64,000 bases of DNA from Arenibacter sp. 6A1 (GTDB lineage Bacteria > Bacteroidota > Bacteroidia > Flavobacteriales > Flavobacteriaceae): positions 41,340 through 105,339 of the forward strand of contig NZ_JAAXCQ010000017.1 of the NCBI RefSeq assembly GCF_012272855.1, given 5' to 3'. The position numbers were made by a program, and so were the translations under genes. Below are positions 55,901 through 64,000 of this stretch, in pieces (positions within the stretch are counted from its first letter, which is position 1; every line of letters begins with the position of its first letter). The notes under the pieces are model-generated. The model was not told where the DNA came from, made no database searches, and saw only the letters and a list, made by a program, of their open reading frames with translations.

Positions 55901-56965
55901 GACAAGAATAATTGGGGAGAAGCTGTGAAAACTGGGGTTTTCGAAAATAGTTCCAGTCCACAGCGTATCAATTTTGACGAACCAGTAAAAGGACGTTATA
56001 TGAGAATAAAAGCCTTGTCAGAAGTCAATGGGCAAGTTTTTGCCTCTATAGCAGAAGTAAGCCTGATAGGTTGCCTAGACGATAATTGTCCGGGGATGGA
56101 TAACCCAGATCAGGCCGATTTTGATGGCGATGGCATAGGAGATGCCTGTGACGATGATGACGATAATGACGGTGTCTTAGATGTTGACGATCTTTGCCCA
56201 AAATCTGAACCGAATGCCGTGGTAGACGAACATGGCTGTACCTTATTTTCCTTGCCAGCTAATAATTTTAGCGTAGAGGTGTTGTCCGAAACCTGTAGAA
56301 GTAGCGATAATGGAAAATTAATCATTACTGCCAAAGAAGCCTTAAACTACCAGGTGAAGGTAGTAGGGCATGGTCAGACTTCTTCCTATAGTTTTACAGA
56401 AACTTTGGAGATTTCGGATCTTAAGGGAGGAACCTATCAACTTTGTTTTACTGTAGACGGTCAGCCTGCTTTTGAACGCTGTTATGATGTGTCTGTCAGT
56501 GAGCCCCAAGATATTGCCGTAATGTCGTTTTACGATCCAGATACCAAAGAATTATCTCTAAAGATGTACAACGGTACTAGTTATAAGGTGTCTATTAATG
56601 GAAAAGTTTGGGAAACATCGGAAAATGAGATTACCCTAGCCTTGGATGAAGGTGCCAACCATATATCGGTAACTACCGAAAAAGATTGTCAGGGAGTATT
56701 TGAAAAACAAATAATGCTGGCTAAAAAAATATTGGTGTATCCTAACCCGGTAGAAGACTATCTATATATGAATTTAGGGGAAGACAAGTCTAAAATGATC
56801 CAGATACAAATGTATGATAGTGGAGGTAAACTAATTCTTGCCAGAACCCAAGAGGTAACTAGTAGTATGTTGCGTGTTGATGTGGCCTTTGTGTATAGTG
56901 GAATTTATTCGGTTCGCTTAACTACCCAAGAAGGGATACATAACTTTAAAATAATTAAAAAATGA
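52940..56965 (+). CDS. 1341-aa T9SS-secreted Asp-box protein with PKD, discoidin and TSP3 modules
   Basis: A very large secreted protein starting with GTG; the signal peptide ends at ESKAQ. Residues about 160-800 form a propeller-like region with at least seven Asp-box motifs ([56 protein letters not shown]). Next come a PKD-like domain (about 825-895), a discoidin domain (about 910-1045) and thrombospondin type-3 repeats ([20 protein letters not shown]). A T9SS type A sorting domain closes the protein ([16 protein letters not shown] to the C-terminal Lys-Lys). Asp-boxes occur in sialidases and GH74 but also in non-enzymatic propellers; no catalytic set is recognisable. Probably attached to the cell surface by T9SS. 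Confidence 0.85.
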   Translation: MKKTITSLIKKGIAIIAFLGFIPESKAQIPITPYDELPGIIITYKPNYQESFPDWAKKLYEYPVNFQEIEKGYKAYKATDPGKTPIEKYYKIWRRVISDYVQSDGTIQLPKKDESSLSNKGASIQFKGTDTSNANWSFLGPKNTYWLNESNSPNIPGIAPWQVNVYSVAVAKSNNNIIYVGTETGFVNKSVDKGQTWKLMAPNYLFHSGVTSIAIHPTNANLVYASSHNQVHKTLDGGETWVPILNTEMHVNHILIDQNNPNKLVISSNKGIYVSTDSGNSWTQKVTNKAWDVQIMPGNSNVIFGLTTNGLGNFEVVSSSDGGNTFVKMVSFPAALKEHSGGLLAMSAANTNILYATMLSEGSPLLYKGTLTNGDWVWTKVIECDTQAFPYNNGQGYYDLVLEVSPLNENEFMVGTTTLFKTNNGGSSFDAIGGYFGRFSIHPDIQDMFWMHDGSVYVATDGGLSFSTDAFETDFQPLINGMVGSDMWGFDQGWNEDIIVGGRYHNGNTAIADFYGDKALRMGGAESPTGWVLQGKSRHVAFNDLGKGWILPKTAEGAPEGRFLFSKFPNMLEYGGNRGSIVHHPNYHEVLFLGEGNDLWTSTDMGESFSSLKSFPGLVMQVEVSFKNPKVMYVDVKNYGLYKSEDGGLTWANKTSLTSSENGGDGMKGRISMVVSPYDENTIYATFSNGTWGGSKGKVFKSINGGDSWENITGSVNLNTKSLVIQPSATGEDLVYLVTKKGYGVPAKIFYRTASMNDWELFSKNFPDNFSAITAVPFYRDAKIRVAGSGGVWESYMQDQNFEPVLNPWVEKGYSNCMLDTLNFDDHSMIKHEGATWKWDITPTPSYISDANSRNPKVVLGNPGAYDVTMTVTQNGKVYSKTIKEMVVTTTCPSITDCSNPGELPKNEWSLVHVSSEETNYPGLGTMAFDDDPNTIWHTRWSTGTDPYPHELQIDLGNIYSISQFTYLPRSNGSNGRIAEYELYFSYDKNNWGEAVKTGVFENSSSPQRINFDEPVKGRYMRIKALSEVNGQVFASIAEVSLIGCLDDNCPGMDNPDQADFDGDGIGDACDDDDDNDGVLDVDDLCPKSEPNAVVDEHGCTLFSLPANNFSVEVLSETCRSSDNGKLIITAKEALNYQVKVVGHGQTSSYSFTETLEISDLKGGTYQLCFTVDGQPAFERCYDVSVSEPQDIAVMSFYDPDTKELSLKMYNGTSYKVSINGKVWETSENEITLALDEGANHISVTTEKDCQGVFEKQIMLAKKILVYPNPVEDYLYMNLGEDKSKMIQIQMYDSGGKLILARTQEVTSSMLRVDVAFVYSGIYSVRLTTQEGIHNFKIIKK

Positions 56966-57660
56966 AAAAATCATTAATTGCACTGTTGATGATATTCACC
57001 GCCTTTTCTTGTAGTGACGGCGGTGATGCACCTAAAGAAGAAGAGGTGGTTAGTCCTGAAGCTGCCACTTTAGTTTTTCCTTTGAACAATTCGGAATGTA
57101 TCGAAGGGGTTGTAAAAAGTGACACTAAAAGTACTGTTACCTTCGACTGGGAAGATGCCTTGCATGCCAATAGGTATGAGCTGAAGTTGAAAAACCTGTC
57201 TACAGGTTTAATTACAGGGCATAATATTTCTAAAAGTGAGGTAGCCCTTGATTTGGAAAGGGGAGTGGCTTATTCTTGGTATGTAATCTCTAGAAGTCAA
57301 GGGTCTTCGGAAAAAGCCGAGAGTCCTGTTTGGAAATTTTATAATGCCAGTGTTGCGTCTTCCTCTTATGCTCCCTTCCCAGCAGAGGTTGTTGCTCCCC
57401 AGATAAACCAAGAGGTAGCATTTGCTTCAGCGGGTATAGTATTAGAGTGGAGCGGTAGTGATGTAGATAAGGATATTGAAAGTTATGATCTTTATTTTGG
57501 AGAAAGTGATTCCCCAGAGCTCTTTAAAGAAAACCTAACAGTATCCAAACTAGAAAACGTTGAGGTAAAGGCCGCCACCAATTATTATTGGAAGGTAAAA
57601 ACAAAGGATACTCAAGGAAATATCTCCTATTCAGACCTTTTTCAGTTTAATGTGAAATAA
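56962..57660 (+). CDS. Lipoprotein with two fibronectin-like modules
   Basis: A 232-residue lipoprotein (AFSCSDGG, Cys17) with two fibronectin type III-like halves ([29 protein letters not shown] and [31 protein letters not shown]). It overlaps the end of the Asp-box gene by four bases (ATGA), so translation is coupled and the product probably acts with it at the cell surface. Confidence 0.8.
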   Translation: MKKSLIALLMIFTAFSCSDGGDAPKEEEVVSPEAATLVFPLNNSECIEGVVKSDTKSTVTFDWEDALHANRYELKLKNLSTGLITGHNISKSEVALDLERGVAYSWYVISRSQGSSEKAESPVWKFYNASVASSSYAPFPAEVVAPQINQEVAFASAGIVLEWSGSDVDKDIESYDLYFGESDSPELFKENLTVSKLENVEVKAATNYYWKVKTKDTQGNISYSDLFQFNVK

Positions 57661-57730
57661 GGTGTAGACAAAGAATGTTGTAAAAGAGAAAAGATAATAA
57701 TTGAATCTTAAGAGCAGTTGACATTCTAAA

Positions 57731-57765
57731 AAAACTCCCTCGAAAGCAATGGACAGGGAGTTTTC
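57731..57765 (+). terminator. SusCD-locus terminator
   Basis: AAAACTCCCT (57731-57740) / AGGGAGTTTT (57755-57764) hairpin with T-run, after the last lipoprotein gene. Confidence 0.75.
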
Positions 57766-57807
57766 TATGAACATACCTACCTATTAACAATTTTTAAATG
57801 CCTTATT

Positions 57808-58224
57808 ATGGATAATCAACAATCTTTTAATGTAAATATGCCCGGTATGGATGGGTATGATGTGCTTTTTGTAAAATTAGTGCTGGTGATCATTATTTTT
57901 TCTTTACTGCTAGCTATACTGAATTTTTTAAGGGACAAGTTTATTAATAAAACTACTGACACCAATAGGGAGGATATTTCAGGGCTCCTGATCGTATTAA
58001 ACAAATTGTTTTTTATTGGCGGATTTGGCTTTGTGATAGCCAATATTATCAAAGTGATACTTTCCCAAAGCAAAAGAAATTCGGGCTTCCCTTCCGTAAG
58101 GTTTGGCGGAGAGTGGGACTATTTGATCTTTGGAATTATTCTGGTTTTTTTGGGTATTGGATTTAAAGTGAGCAGAAAAGTCCTGAAAAAGGAATCTGCT
58201 ATTTCCTCGGAGACCAAAAATTAG
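57808..58224 (+). CDS. Small membrane protein of unknown function
   Basis: A 138-residue protein with three predicted membrane segments (about 22-44, 66-88 and 108-127) and polar ends. No recognised family. Placed after the SusCD-locus terminator; a link to the locus is only positional. Confidence 0.65.
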   Translation: MDNQQSFNVNMPGMDGYDVLFVKLVLVIIIFSLLLAILNFLRDKFINKTTDTNREDISGLLIVLNKLFFIGGFGFVIANIIKVILSQSKRNSGFPSVRFGGEWDYLIFGIILVFLGIGFKVSRKVLKKESAISSETKN

Positions 58225-58341
58225 GAGGTTTCCCATGAATATAAATCTATTCCTATACAGCTAGGGGTGATTTAGCTTGTGGTATAACTATCGCTGTTGA
58301 AACCTAAAGTGTGCATCCCAATAGTAACCTCTAAAAAAAAT

Positions 58342-58779
58342 ATGAAATTAAAAAATACCATAACAGCTTTAGTCTGCGTACTGCTACTGGTGTCTTGCCT
58401 GGAAAGCAAAACAGCAAAAGAAACCTCCCTAAAGACGCAAAGAGAACAAATGATCGGAGATTGGCACTTTTCGTCAGAATCTTTTCAAAGAATTCATCCC
58501 AAGGACGAGGTTGTGATGGCCTTTACCTTGCACGACGATGCCACGGCAACCGTGGTTTTTGGAAATAAAAATACATCGCGAGTAGAAAAGGGAAGTTGGT
58601 CTTGGCAATATAAAAAAGAGCTAGGCAATGAAAATTTTGGACTTTCTTCTAGTACAGATGTTCTAGTAAAAGTTCAAAAATCTAAGGACAAGGTTTTTGT
58701 TATCGGATTCCAGTTAGAAATGGAAGACCAAGAATTACGGTTGTCAACTGGGAGGGCGCATAAGTATGTAAAACAGTAA
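58342..58779 (+). CDS. Small lipocalin-like lipoprotein
   Basis: A 145-residue lipoprotein (LLLVSCLES, Cys18). IGDWHFSSESFQRI and the beta-rich middle (MAFTLHDDATATVVFGN) suggest a lipocalin-like barrel, but no named family fits. The ATG at 58342 is chosen because it starts the signal; an upstream ATG at 58297 adds a non-signal stretch. Confidence 0.7.
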   Translation: MKLKNTITALVCVLLLVSCLESKTAKETSLKTQREQMIGDWHFSSESFQRIHPKDEVVMAFTLHDDATATVVFGNKNTSRVEKGSWSWQYKKELGNENFGLSSSTDVLVKVQKSKDKVFVIGFQLEMEDQELRLSTGRAHKYVKQ

Positions 58780-58810
58780 GAAATATAGGATCTAAAAGTC
58801 CACCTCTTTA

Positions 58811-58858
58811 AAAAACCAAACCCCATCCTACTCAAAAAAAGGATGGGGTTTGGTTTTT
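58811..58858. terminator. Bidirectional terminator between locus and regulator
   Basis: AAAAACCAAACCCCATCC and GGATGGGGTTTGGTTTTT form an 18-bp stem with T-runs on both strands. It ends both the plus-strand genes and the convergent regulator gene. Confidence 0.9.
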
Positions 58859-58889
58859 ATAGATAGCTAGGAGCCCAAAAAAGACATCC

Positions 58890-61800
58890 TTAGCTTAAAT
58901 CATGTGTCTTTAAAAATGCCTCCAAATCATCCTTTTGAGCTTCTTTCTTAAATTCAGCAGGGGTCATGCCATATTCCTTTTTAAAACATTTGGAGAAATA
59001 TTTGGTATCCCCAAAACCAACAGAGTATGCCGCCTCGGAAACAAGGTAATCGTATTTGCCGATCAAAATGGCCCCCTTCTTTAAACGGTACATTCTAAGG
59101 AATTCTACAGGTTTTTTTCCCGTTATTTGGGTGCATTTACGGTAAAGGGCAGAATAGCTCATTCCTAAAGCGTCCGAAATATTTTCGAGCTTAAAGTTGA
59201 TGTCATCTATATTGTTTTCAATTTCATCCACCATTTTTCTGACAAACTCATCGCTTTTAGAGTCTACCTCCGTGGTATTGGGCAAACTCAGTTGATCCGA
59301 TTTAAACTTGATCATCAACCGATCTTGCTGCATCAGAATGTTCTCTACCTTTAGCAAGAGCTCGTCCCTGTTAAAAGGTTTCGGTAAATACGAAATGGCC
59401 CCGGCATTCATTCCCGATATTTTAACTTCCGTACTGCTTTTAGCAGTCAATAAGACCACTGGGATATGACTGGTTTTTTCCGTTTTCTGAAGTTCTTGGC
59501 AAAGTTCAATCCCGGTCATTTCAGGCATCATAATATCACTGATCACCAGGTCTGGGAGATGTTCCTCAATAAGCTGTTTTCCTAATAGCCCATTATCCGC
59601 ACTAATAAGGTTAAACGAATCGTCGAATATCGATCTCAAATAAATCTGAATGTCCAAGTTGTCGTCTATGATGGCAATGGTCTTCTCTTTCTTAGAAGAG
59701 TTTTTTTCTATCAAAGTAGGTCGTGTTCTTATTGGGGCTTCTTCTGGTATTGTTACATCCTGCTTTTCTTCCTTTCGGTAATCATCGCCGCTAAGCGGAA
59801 TTTTTAGGGTGAAGGTAGCGCCGCTACTACTATTGTTATGTACAGTAATATCGCCATGATGTAGTGTTGCCAATTCTTTTACCAAGGCAAGGCCAATGCC
59901 GGTACCGCCAATTTCCTTACCGTTTTTAGATTGGTAAAAGAGGTTGAAGATTTTATCGATATCCTTTTCTGGGATACCAGGACCACTATCGGAAACTTTT
60001 ATTAAAATGTATTTCTGCTTTTCACAGACAGATACATTCAAGTTAATACAGCCATCCTTTGGCGTAAATTTTATCGCATTGGAAAGGAGGTTGTATACAA
60101 TATGCTCTAATCGTTGAGTATCGAACCACAAGGCTTCTGGTAGCTCGGCATAGGTTTCCTTCAGGGAAATGCCTTTGTATTTGGCGTGTTCCTTAAACCC
60201 ATAGGCAATATCCTTTATAAAATCAATTAAATTCCCTTCGGTAACCTTGAGCTGAAGCTTTCCTAATTCATAATTCTTCATCGTGGTAAGCTCGGCAGCA
60301 ATCCTAGAGAGCCTTTGGGTATTGTTCCAAACCATTTGTAGTCGCTGCTGGTTGCTGTCCTTTTCTTTGGCATTTTTAATCATATCCTTTATTGGGGCAC
60401 TAATAAGGGTGATCGGAGTTTGGATTTCATGAGACATTTTAGAGAAAAAATTCATCTTCATATCATAGAACTCCTTGTTTTGCTTGTTTTTTAAAGAAGC
60501 AACCAAAAATTTGTTCTTCAGGTTCAACCAAGTAGTAATCGCATATAGCATCCCGCATAGCACGATAAAATAAAGAATGTAGGCCCAAGTTTGCTTCCAT
60601 AGAGGGGCTTCAATGATAATCGCTACTTTTTTTGGAGAAATATCCCAAAGACCCTTCTTGGTCCCGGCCTTCACTTCAAAAGTATAGCGGCCAGGAGGTA
60701 TATTGGTGTAGGTGGCCATATTGTTGCTCTTGGAAGAAATCCATTCCTTGTCAAAACCGTGAAGTTTATAGGCGTATTGGTAATACGATTTTAAGGTGTT
60801 TCCCAAGGCAGAAAACCTAAAGCTAAATGAGGATTGAGACGGGCCTAAGGTTAAATGTCCAATATCTTCTATTTTTTTGTTTATCTGATCGGGAATAATA
60901 GATGCGGCAGGTCTATTGAGTACCTCAATGCCATTGATCAATAATTTTGGGTATTCCTTTTTTTGTTGCATTTGCTGCGCATGAAAATAATTCAATCCTT
61001 TAGAGCCTCCAAAATACAGGAGCCCATCGCTGTCTTTGTAACTGCTTCCGCTTCTAAAATTGTATCCTTGAAGCCCGTCGGCAATACCAAATTCTTCTAC
61101 ATTTTGGGTGTTCGGGTTATATTTAAAGATCCCTTCATTAGTACTCAGCCATAGCGTATTAGTATCCGAAGAAAGAACTGATCTAAAGCGAATCTCCTTA
61201 AAATCGTTCGGAAATTCCAATTTTTTAAATAGCTGAGCATCTATGTCGTAAACGGCTAAGGTGCTATTGGCAATAAACCACAAATTATTGTTGTCATCTA
61301 CCGTCATATCATTGATATAATGATATAGGTTAGTGTTCAAGCTACTGTTCTCAGGGGTAATATTTTTAAATTGAGAACTGCTCAGTTCATGCTTGTTTTC
61401 TGTAAAATTAAACAGGCCGCCATTGACGCTGCTAACCCAAATACCGCGGTTCTTGTCTTCTATAATATTCATGACGGTATAGCCTTTTAGCCCGTTGTCA
61501 CCGTAATTAAAGTGTGCTAAGGGTTTCATTGCGGCATCAAATATGGACAGCCCAGATTCGTACGATATCCATACTCTATTCTTTGAGTCCTTAAACAATA
61601 CAGTAATACTGGTTGGTGTATACCCAAGTTCCTTGCTCAAAGAATACGGACGGATTCGTTTTGTAGTAGGGTTTAATTCCCATAAACCTTCTCGGTAAGT
61701 GCCAATTAATAAGGTGCTAGCATCTAATTCCAATATGGACTGAACGTATTTACCTTTAAAACCATCCTTATCATCAAAGGTTGTGGTGGAATTGTTTTTT

Positions 61801-62912
61801 TCATCGTAGGCGGTTAGTCCTCTCCCGTCCGTGCCTATATAAAGAATATTGTTGTTGGCCTTATACATCGACAAGATTCGTGTGGGGGTGAAATTTTCAT
61901 GGCCAGAATGGTAATGTAAACCCTTTAAGGTGTTAGGAAGTATCTGTAGGTGTTCACTGTTGGGAAAAAACCATACATTGCCATGGTTGTCTTCCCTTAT
62001 TTTGAGGACTGTATTAGAGGCCAAGGAAAACTCACTGTTTTCATTTCTATAGAAGTGGACGACCTCTTTGGTGCTAGTATTCATTTGATAAACCCCGTTT
62101 CCATCGGTAGCAACCCATACATTGCCTTTGCTGTCACATGAAATATCCTTAATAATACTTCTTATTTCTAATTCAACGGTATATTTTTCAGTGCTTTTAC
62201 TGGGTGTGAAACTACAAAGGTTGCCTTGCGCATTTGCAAACCATATTTTGCCATAAGCCTTGTTAATCTTGTATCCGTAGGCCAAAACGCCCGAGCTCTT
62301 TTTAGTATTAATATTATAATTATAAATTCTACCGCTCTTGGTAGAAAACCAAATAATACCGTCCTTTTCTACAATATCATGAATTCCTCTTATGATAGAA
62401 GTGTCGTTTTGGCCTAGGTTAACACTGTCAATTTGGGTGCTTAAAGGTTTTTTAAAGTAAATTTTGCCGTCTTCGGTGCCAAAGAGCAAATAATTAGAGC
62501 TGGCTGTTATATTGTTTATTTTCTTGGAAGGCGATGTTTGTTTCTGGGTAAAGAGGTTATAAGGTGTAAAGGTTCCTTTGTCATTCTGATGCGCTATACG
62601 TCCGTTTAAGGACAATACCCAAAGCTTCCCGTTCTCATCCAATTCGGCTTTCTCAATAAAGTCGGTTTGGTTGTGGTCTTCCAAGGGGAAAATTGTATCA
62701 AACGGAATGTCCACGTAGGTCGCACCGTCGTATTTTACCATACGGCTAGTATGCTCAAGCCATATATATCCAAGACTGTCCTGCAGCATATCGTTGGGAA
62801 GAATATCCTTATTGTCAATGGTGACCTTAATCGGAATTAAATTCTTGGCCTGTTGTCCCCATGAGCTAATGGAAATTAGAAAAAATATAATGAGAAGCTT
62901 GGTTTTTAACAT
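58890..62912 (-). CDS. Hybrid two-component sensor-regulator (HTCS)
   Basis: A 1340-residue membrane-spanning one-protein two-component system that senses a periplasmic ligand and activates the facing locus. Signal peptide, then a two-propeller sensor of reg_prop repeats (about 20-690) and a Y_Y_Y domain (about 690-780). One membrane helix (about 785-805) is followed by a histidine kinase with H-box SHEIQTPITL (His near 828) and ATP lid LLSNAIKFTP, a receiver domain with phospho-acceptor Asp in LVISDIMMP (near 1124), and a C-terminal AraC helix-turn-helix (YSVGFGDTKYFSKCFKKEYGMTP). HTCS genes usually control adjacent SusCD loci, so the SusCD operon here is the likely target. Confidence 0.95.
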   Translation of the reverse strand: MLKTKLLIIFFLISISSWGQQAKNLIPIKVTIDNKDILPNDMLQDSLGYIWLEHTSRMVKYDGATYVDIPFDTIFPLEDHNQTDFIEKAELDENGKLWVLSLNGRIAHQNDKGTFTPYNLFTQKQTSPSKKINNITASSNYLLFGTEDGKIYFKKPLSTQIDSVNLGQNDTSIIRGIHDIVEKDGIIWFSTKSGRIYNYNINTKKSSGVLAYGYKINKAYGKIWFANAQGNLCSFTPSKSTEKYTVELEIRSIIKDISCDSKGNVWVATDGNGVYQMNTSTKEVVHFYRNENSEFSLASNTVLKIREDNHGNVWFFPNSEHLQILPNTLKGLHYHSGHENFTPTRILSMYKANNNILYIGTDGRGLTAYDEKNNSTTTFDDKDGFKGKYVQSILELDASTLLIGTYREGLWELNPTTKRIRPYSLSKELGYTPTSITVLFKDSKNRVWISYESGLSIFDAAMKPLAHFNYGDNGLKGYTVMNIIEDKNRGIWVSSVNGGLFNFTENKHELSSSQFKNITPENSSLNTNLYHYINDMTVDDNNNLWFIANSTLAVYDIDAQLFKKLEFPNDFKEIRFRSVLSSDTNTLWLSTNEGIFKYNPNTQNVEEFGIADGLQGYNFRSGSSYKDSDGLLYFGGSKGLNYFHAQQMQQKKEYPKLLINGIEVLNRPAASIIPDQINKKIEDIGHLTLGPSQSSFSFRFSALGNTLKSYYQYAYKLHGFDKEWISSKSNNMATYTNIPPGRYTFEVKAGTKKGLWDISPKKVAIIIEAPLWKQTWAYILYFIVLCGMLYAITTWLNLKNKFLVASLKNKQNKEFYDMKMNFFSKMSHEIQTPITLISAPIKDMIKNAKEKDSNQQRLQMVWNNTQRLSRIAAELTTMKNYELGKLQLKVTEGNLIDFIKDIAYGFKEHAKYKGISLKETYAELPEALWFDTQRLEHIVYNLLSNAIKFTPKDGCINLNVSVCEKQKYILIKVSDSGPGIPEKDIDKIFNLFYQSKNGKEIGGTGIGLALVKELATLHHGDITVHNNSSSGATFTLKIPLSGDDYRKEEKQDVTIPEEAPIRTRPTLIEKNSSKKEKTIAIIDDNLDIQIYLRSIFDDSFNLISADNGLLGKQLIEEHLPDLVISDIMMPEMTGIELCQELQKTEKTSHIPVVLLTAKSSTEVKISGMNAGAISYLPKPFNRDELLLKVENILMQQDRLMIKFKSDQLSLPNTTEVDSKSDEFVRKMVDEIENNIDDINFKLENISDALGMSYSALYRKCTQITGKKPVEFLRMYRLKKGAILIGKYDYLVSEAAYSVGFGDTKYFSKCFKKEYGMTPAEFKKEAQKDDLEAFLKTHDLS

Positions 62913-63037
62913 CTGGTAGGTGTTTGGTCTAATCTGTAAAATTAGCTCATAATATACGATTATACAATATGCAATGCAGAGCTTTTCCTATGTTTAAATA
63001 GTTAAAAACCGAACAATAGTGGTTTTTGTAGGGGGTT

Positions 63038-63129
63038 GGGCGTTCCCCTAACGGGTCGGGCTTTCCGCTGTATCTTTTTTAAAGGTCCCGCGGCCCTCTA
63101 AAAAAGGATGCCGCTGCAATCCCTAACGC
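63038..63129 (+). repeat. Divergent copy of the interspersed repeat (92 bp)
   Basis: Shares the ends GGGCGTTCCC and TCCCTAACGC with the other copies, but its middle carries an AAAGGTCCCGCGG segment with a small inverted repeat. Confidence 0.75.
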
Positions 63130-63177
63130 TTTTTACTACTAACAGTAAACAAATGGCCTGTTCCGCAAAGTCCTGTT

Positions 63178-63201
63178 CCGCAAAGTCCCCCGACTTTGCG
63201 G
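63178..63201. repeat. Inverted repeat CCGCAAAGTC/GACTTTGCGG
   Basis: 10-bp perfect stem with a four-base loop, preceded by CTGTTCCGC. A cousin lies at 63451-63470. Confidence 0.65.
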
Positions 63202-63349
63202 TGCATTATATAGTTAAAGTTTCGAAATGTTGTATGCTGCGAAAGACTTAGTTGAGGACGAAGCTGACTGATTTCAATGTTAACTTTATTTACTGTTCAC
63301 AGTAGACTTAAACTACCCTTATATATAGGACAGTTGAACGCCGATCGCT

Positions 63350-63372
63350 GGCGCGAGCGTCACGCTCGTGCC
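63350..63372. repeat. Inverted repeat GGCGCGAGCG/CGCTCGTGCC
   Basis: Nearly perfect palindrome in a GC-rich island within AT-rich DNA; looks like a dispersed REP-like motif. Confidence 0.6.
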
Positions 63373-63450
63373 CGTACTAGAAAGGAACAGCGTGGCGGCC
63401 ATATTTTAAACACATCCAATGCTATCCTTATATATAGGATGGCCTGTTCT

Positions 63451-63470
63451 GCGAAGTCGTGAGACTTCGC
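63451..63470. repeat. Inverted repeat GCGAAGTC/GACTTCGC
   Basis: 8-bp perfect stem with loop GTGA, related to 63178-63201 (both preceded by GGCCTGTTC). Confidence 0.65.
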
Positions 63471-63619
63471 GGAGCGAGCAAGAAGCTAATTAATAATGGA
63501 ATTCATTGTTAATTGCTGATCAATTTTTGGCTTTCAAGTAGTTTAGGTGTGTAAGTAACTGAAAACAAATAAGTTAAAAGCACTTCTGAAAATAATCATA
63601 AAATCTTTCAAAAAAAACC

Positions 63620-63649
63620 TTGCCAGTTTTAGAAAGAGGCGTACCTTTG
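63620..63649 (+). promoter_or_regulatory. rRNA operon promoter P1
   Basis: TTG (63620-63622), 19 bases, TACCTTTG (63642-63649): full Bacteroidota consensus, about 320 bases before 16S. Confidence 0.8.
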
Positions 63650-63769
63650 CCGTCCACTAGCGAGGCAGTGCCGAGCAAACGGAAAAGGCGTTAAGAGCGC
63701 CATGTTCATTGAGTTTTGTTTCCATTATCAGTTAAGCTAAAAGAAAGAATTTTATTTTTTTAAAAAAGC

Positions 63770-63799
63770 TTGCCGGATAAAAAAGAAGCTGTACATTTG
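63770..63799 (+). promoter_or_regulatory. rRNA operon promoter P2
   Basis: TTG (63770-63772), 19 bases, TACATTTG (63792-63799): same architecture as P1, exactly 150 bases downstream. Both -33 elements are followed by CC. Confidence 0.8.
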
Positions 63800-63967
63800 C
63801 AGCCGCTTTAGGAAATAAGGCAAACGAGAAAGAATAAAAAGTTCATAGACATATTGTAAAGACAGCGTATTTCCGTTCTGGCGACAGATCGGAAATATTG
63901 AATAAAAATCGAAAACACGGGCCGGGCAATTAGCTATTAATGGTTGATCAAGTTATATAAAAATCAA

Positions 63968-64000
63968 CGATGAAGAGTTTGATCCTGGCTCAGGATGAAC
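63968..64000 (+). rRNA. 16S ribosomal RNA, 5' end (partial)
   Basis: GATGAAGAGTTTGATCCTGG and CTCAGGATGAAC are the universal 16S 5' sequence. The window ends 31-33 bases in; the exact mature end is uncertain by a few bases. Confidence 0.95.

Larger units (their letters stand above)
62913..63619. other. Repeat-rich region between the HTCS gene and the rRNA operon
   Basis: About 700 bases with no gene: a degenerate 80-bp repeat copy and three short inverted-repeat elements. The HTCS promoter must lie at its left end; I found no clear -7. Confidence 0.65.

Noticed and set aside
52940..56965. Calling the Asp-box protein a sialidase or GH74 xyloglucanase
   Set aside because: Asp-boxes alone are structural; the catalytic Arg triad or acid pair of these families could not be identified.
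63178..63470. CRISPR array
   Set aside because: Only two related inverted repeats with irregular spacing, no regular repeat-spacer pattern, and no cas genes.

Overview
The window is chromosomal DNA of a marine-type Flavobacteriaceae bacterium (Bacteroidota). The evidence is: promoters of the Bacteroidota form TTG-N19/20-TAnnTTTG and almost no Shine-Dalgarno sequences; SusC/SusD outer-membrane genes with a hybrid two-component regulator; a type IX secretion (T9SS) C-terminal domain; a split transketolase; and flavobacterial versions of IF-3, Tgt and the carotenoid genes. I cannot fix the genus from sequence alone.

Layout. 0-5 kb: ftsY, rimO, an EamA transporter and an SRPBCC protein, with copies of an 80-bp intergenic repeat between them. 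5-9 kb (minus strand): a GH20 hexosaminidase lying between imperfect 45-bp direct repeats, then a serine-hydrolase-like lipoprotein that has lost its catalytic residues. 9-16 kb: two periplasmic peptidyl-prolyl isomerases and a MoxR ATPase, aconitase, and two tandem TlpA-like proteins, the first without its CXXC. 16-20 kb (minus strand): a compact regulator-crtI-crtB-crtZ operon whose MerR regulator carries the signature of a cobalamin-binding (CarH-like) photoreceptor. 20-21 kb: five tRNA genes (four identical Lys, one Leu). 21-24 kb: shikimate kinase, a phosphoribosyltransferase, a TPMT-like methyltransferase, an S4 protein and an FKBP lipoprotein.

24-28.4 kb is the most disturbed stretch. 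A 561-bp direct repeat that includes the last codons and terminator of the FKBP gene brackets about 3.2 kb of AT-rich DNA with one unknown lipoprotein and a decayed transposase. The canonical Asp-rich FKBP tail now lies about 3.7 kb beyond the FKBP stop codon.

28-44 kb is housekeeping: an outer-membrane barrel, split transketolase, tgt-lptG-EamA, accA, dnaB, a periplasmic asparagine-synthetase-like protein, a HAD phosphatase, YjbQ, an EF-hand protein and the thrS-infC-rpmI-rplT operon. infC appears to start at a non-canonical AUA codon.

44-63 kb is a polysaccharide-utilisation-like locus: susC, susD, two surface lipoproteins ending in discoidin-like modules, a DUF4488-like protein, a 1341-residue T9SS-secreted Asp-box protein and a further lipoprotein, faced by a convergent hybrid two-component sensor. 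No recognisable glycosidase or lyase is present, so the substrate is unknown. The window ends in tandem rRNA promoters and the first bases of a 16S rRNA gene.
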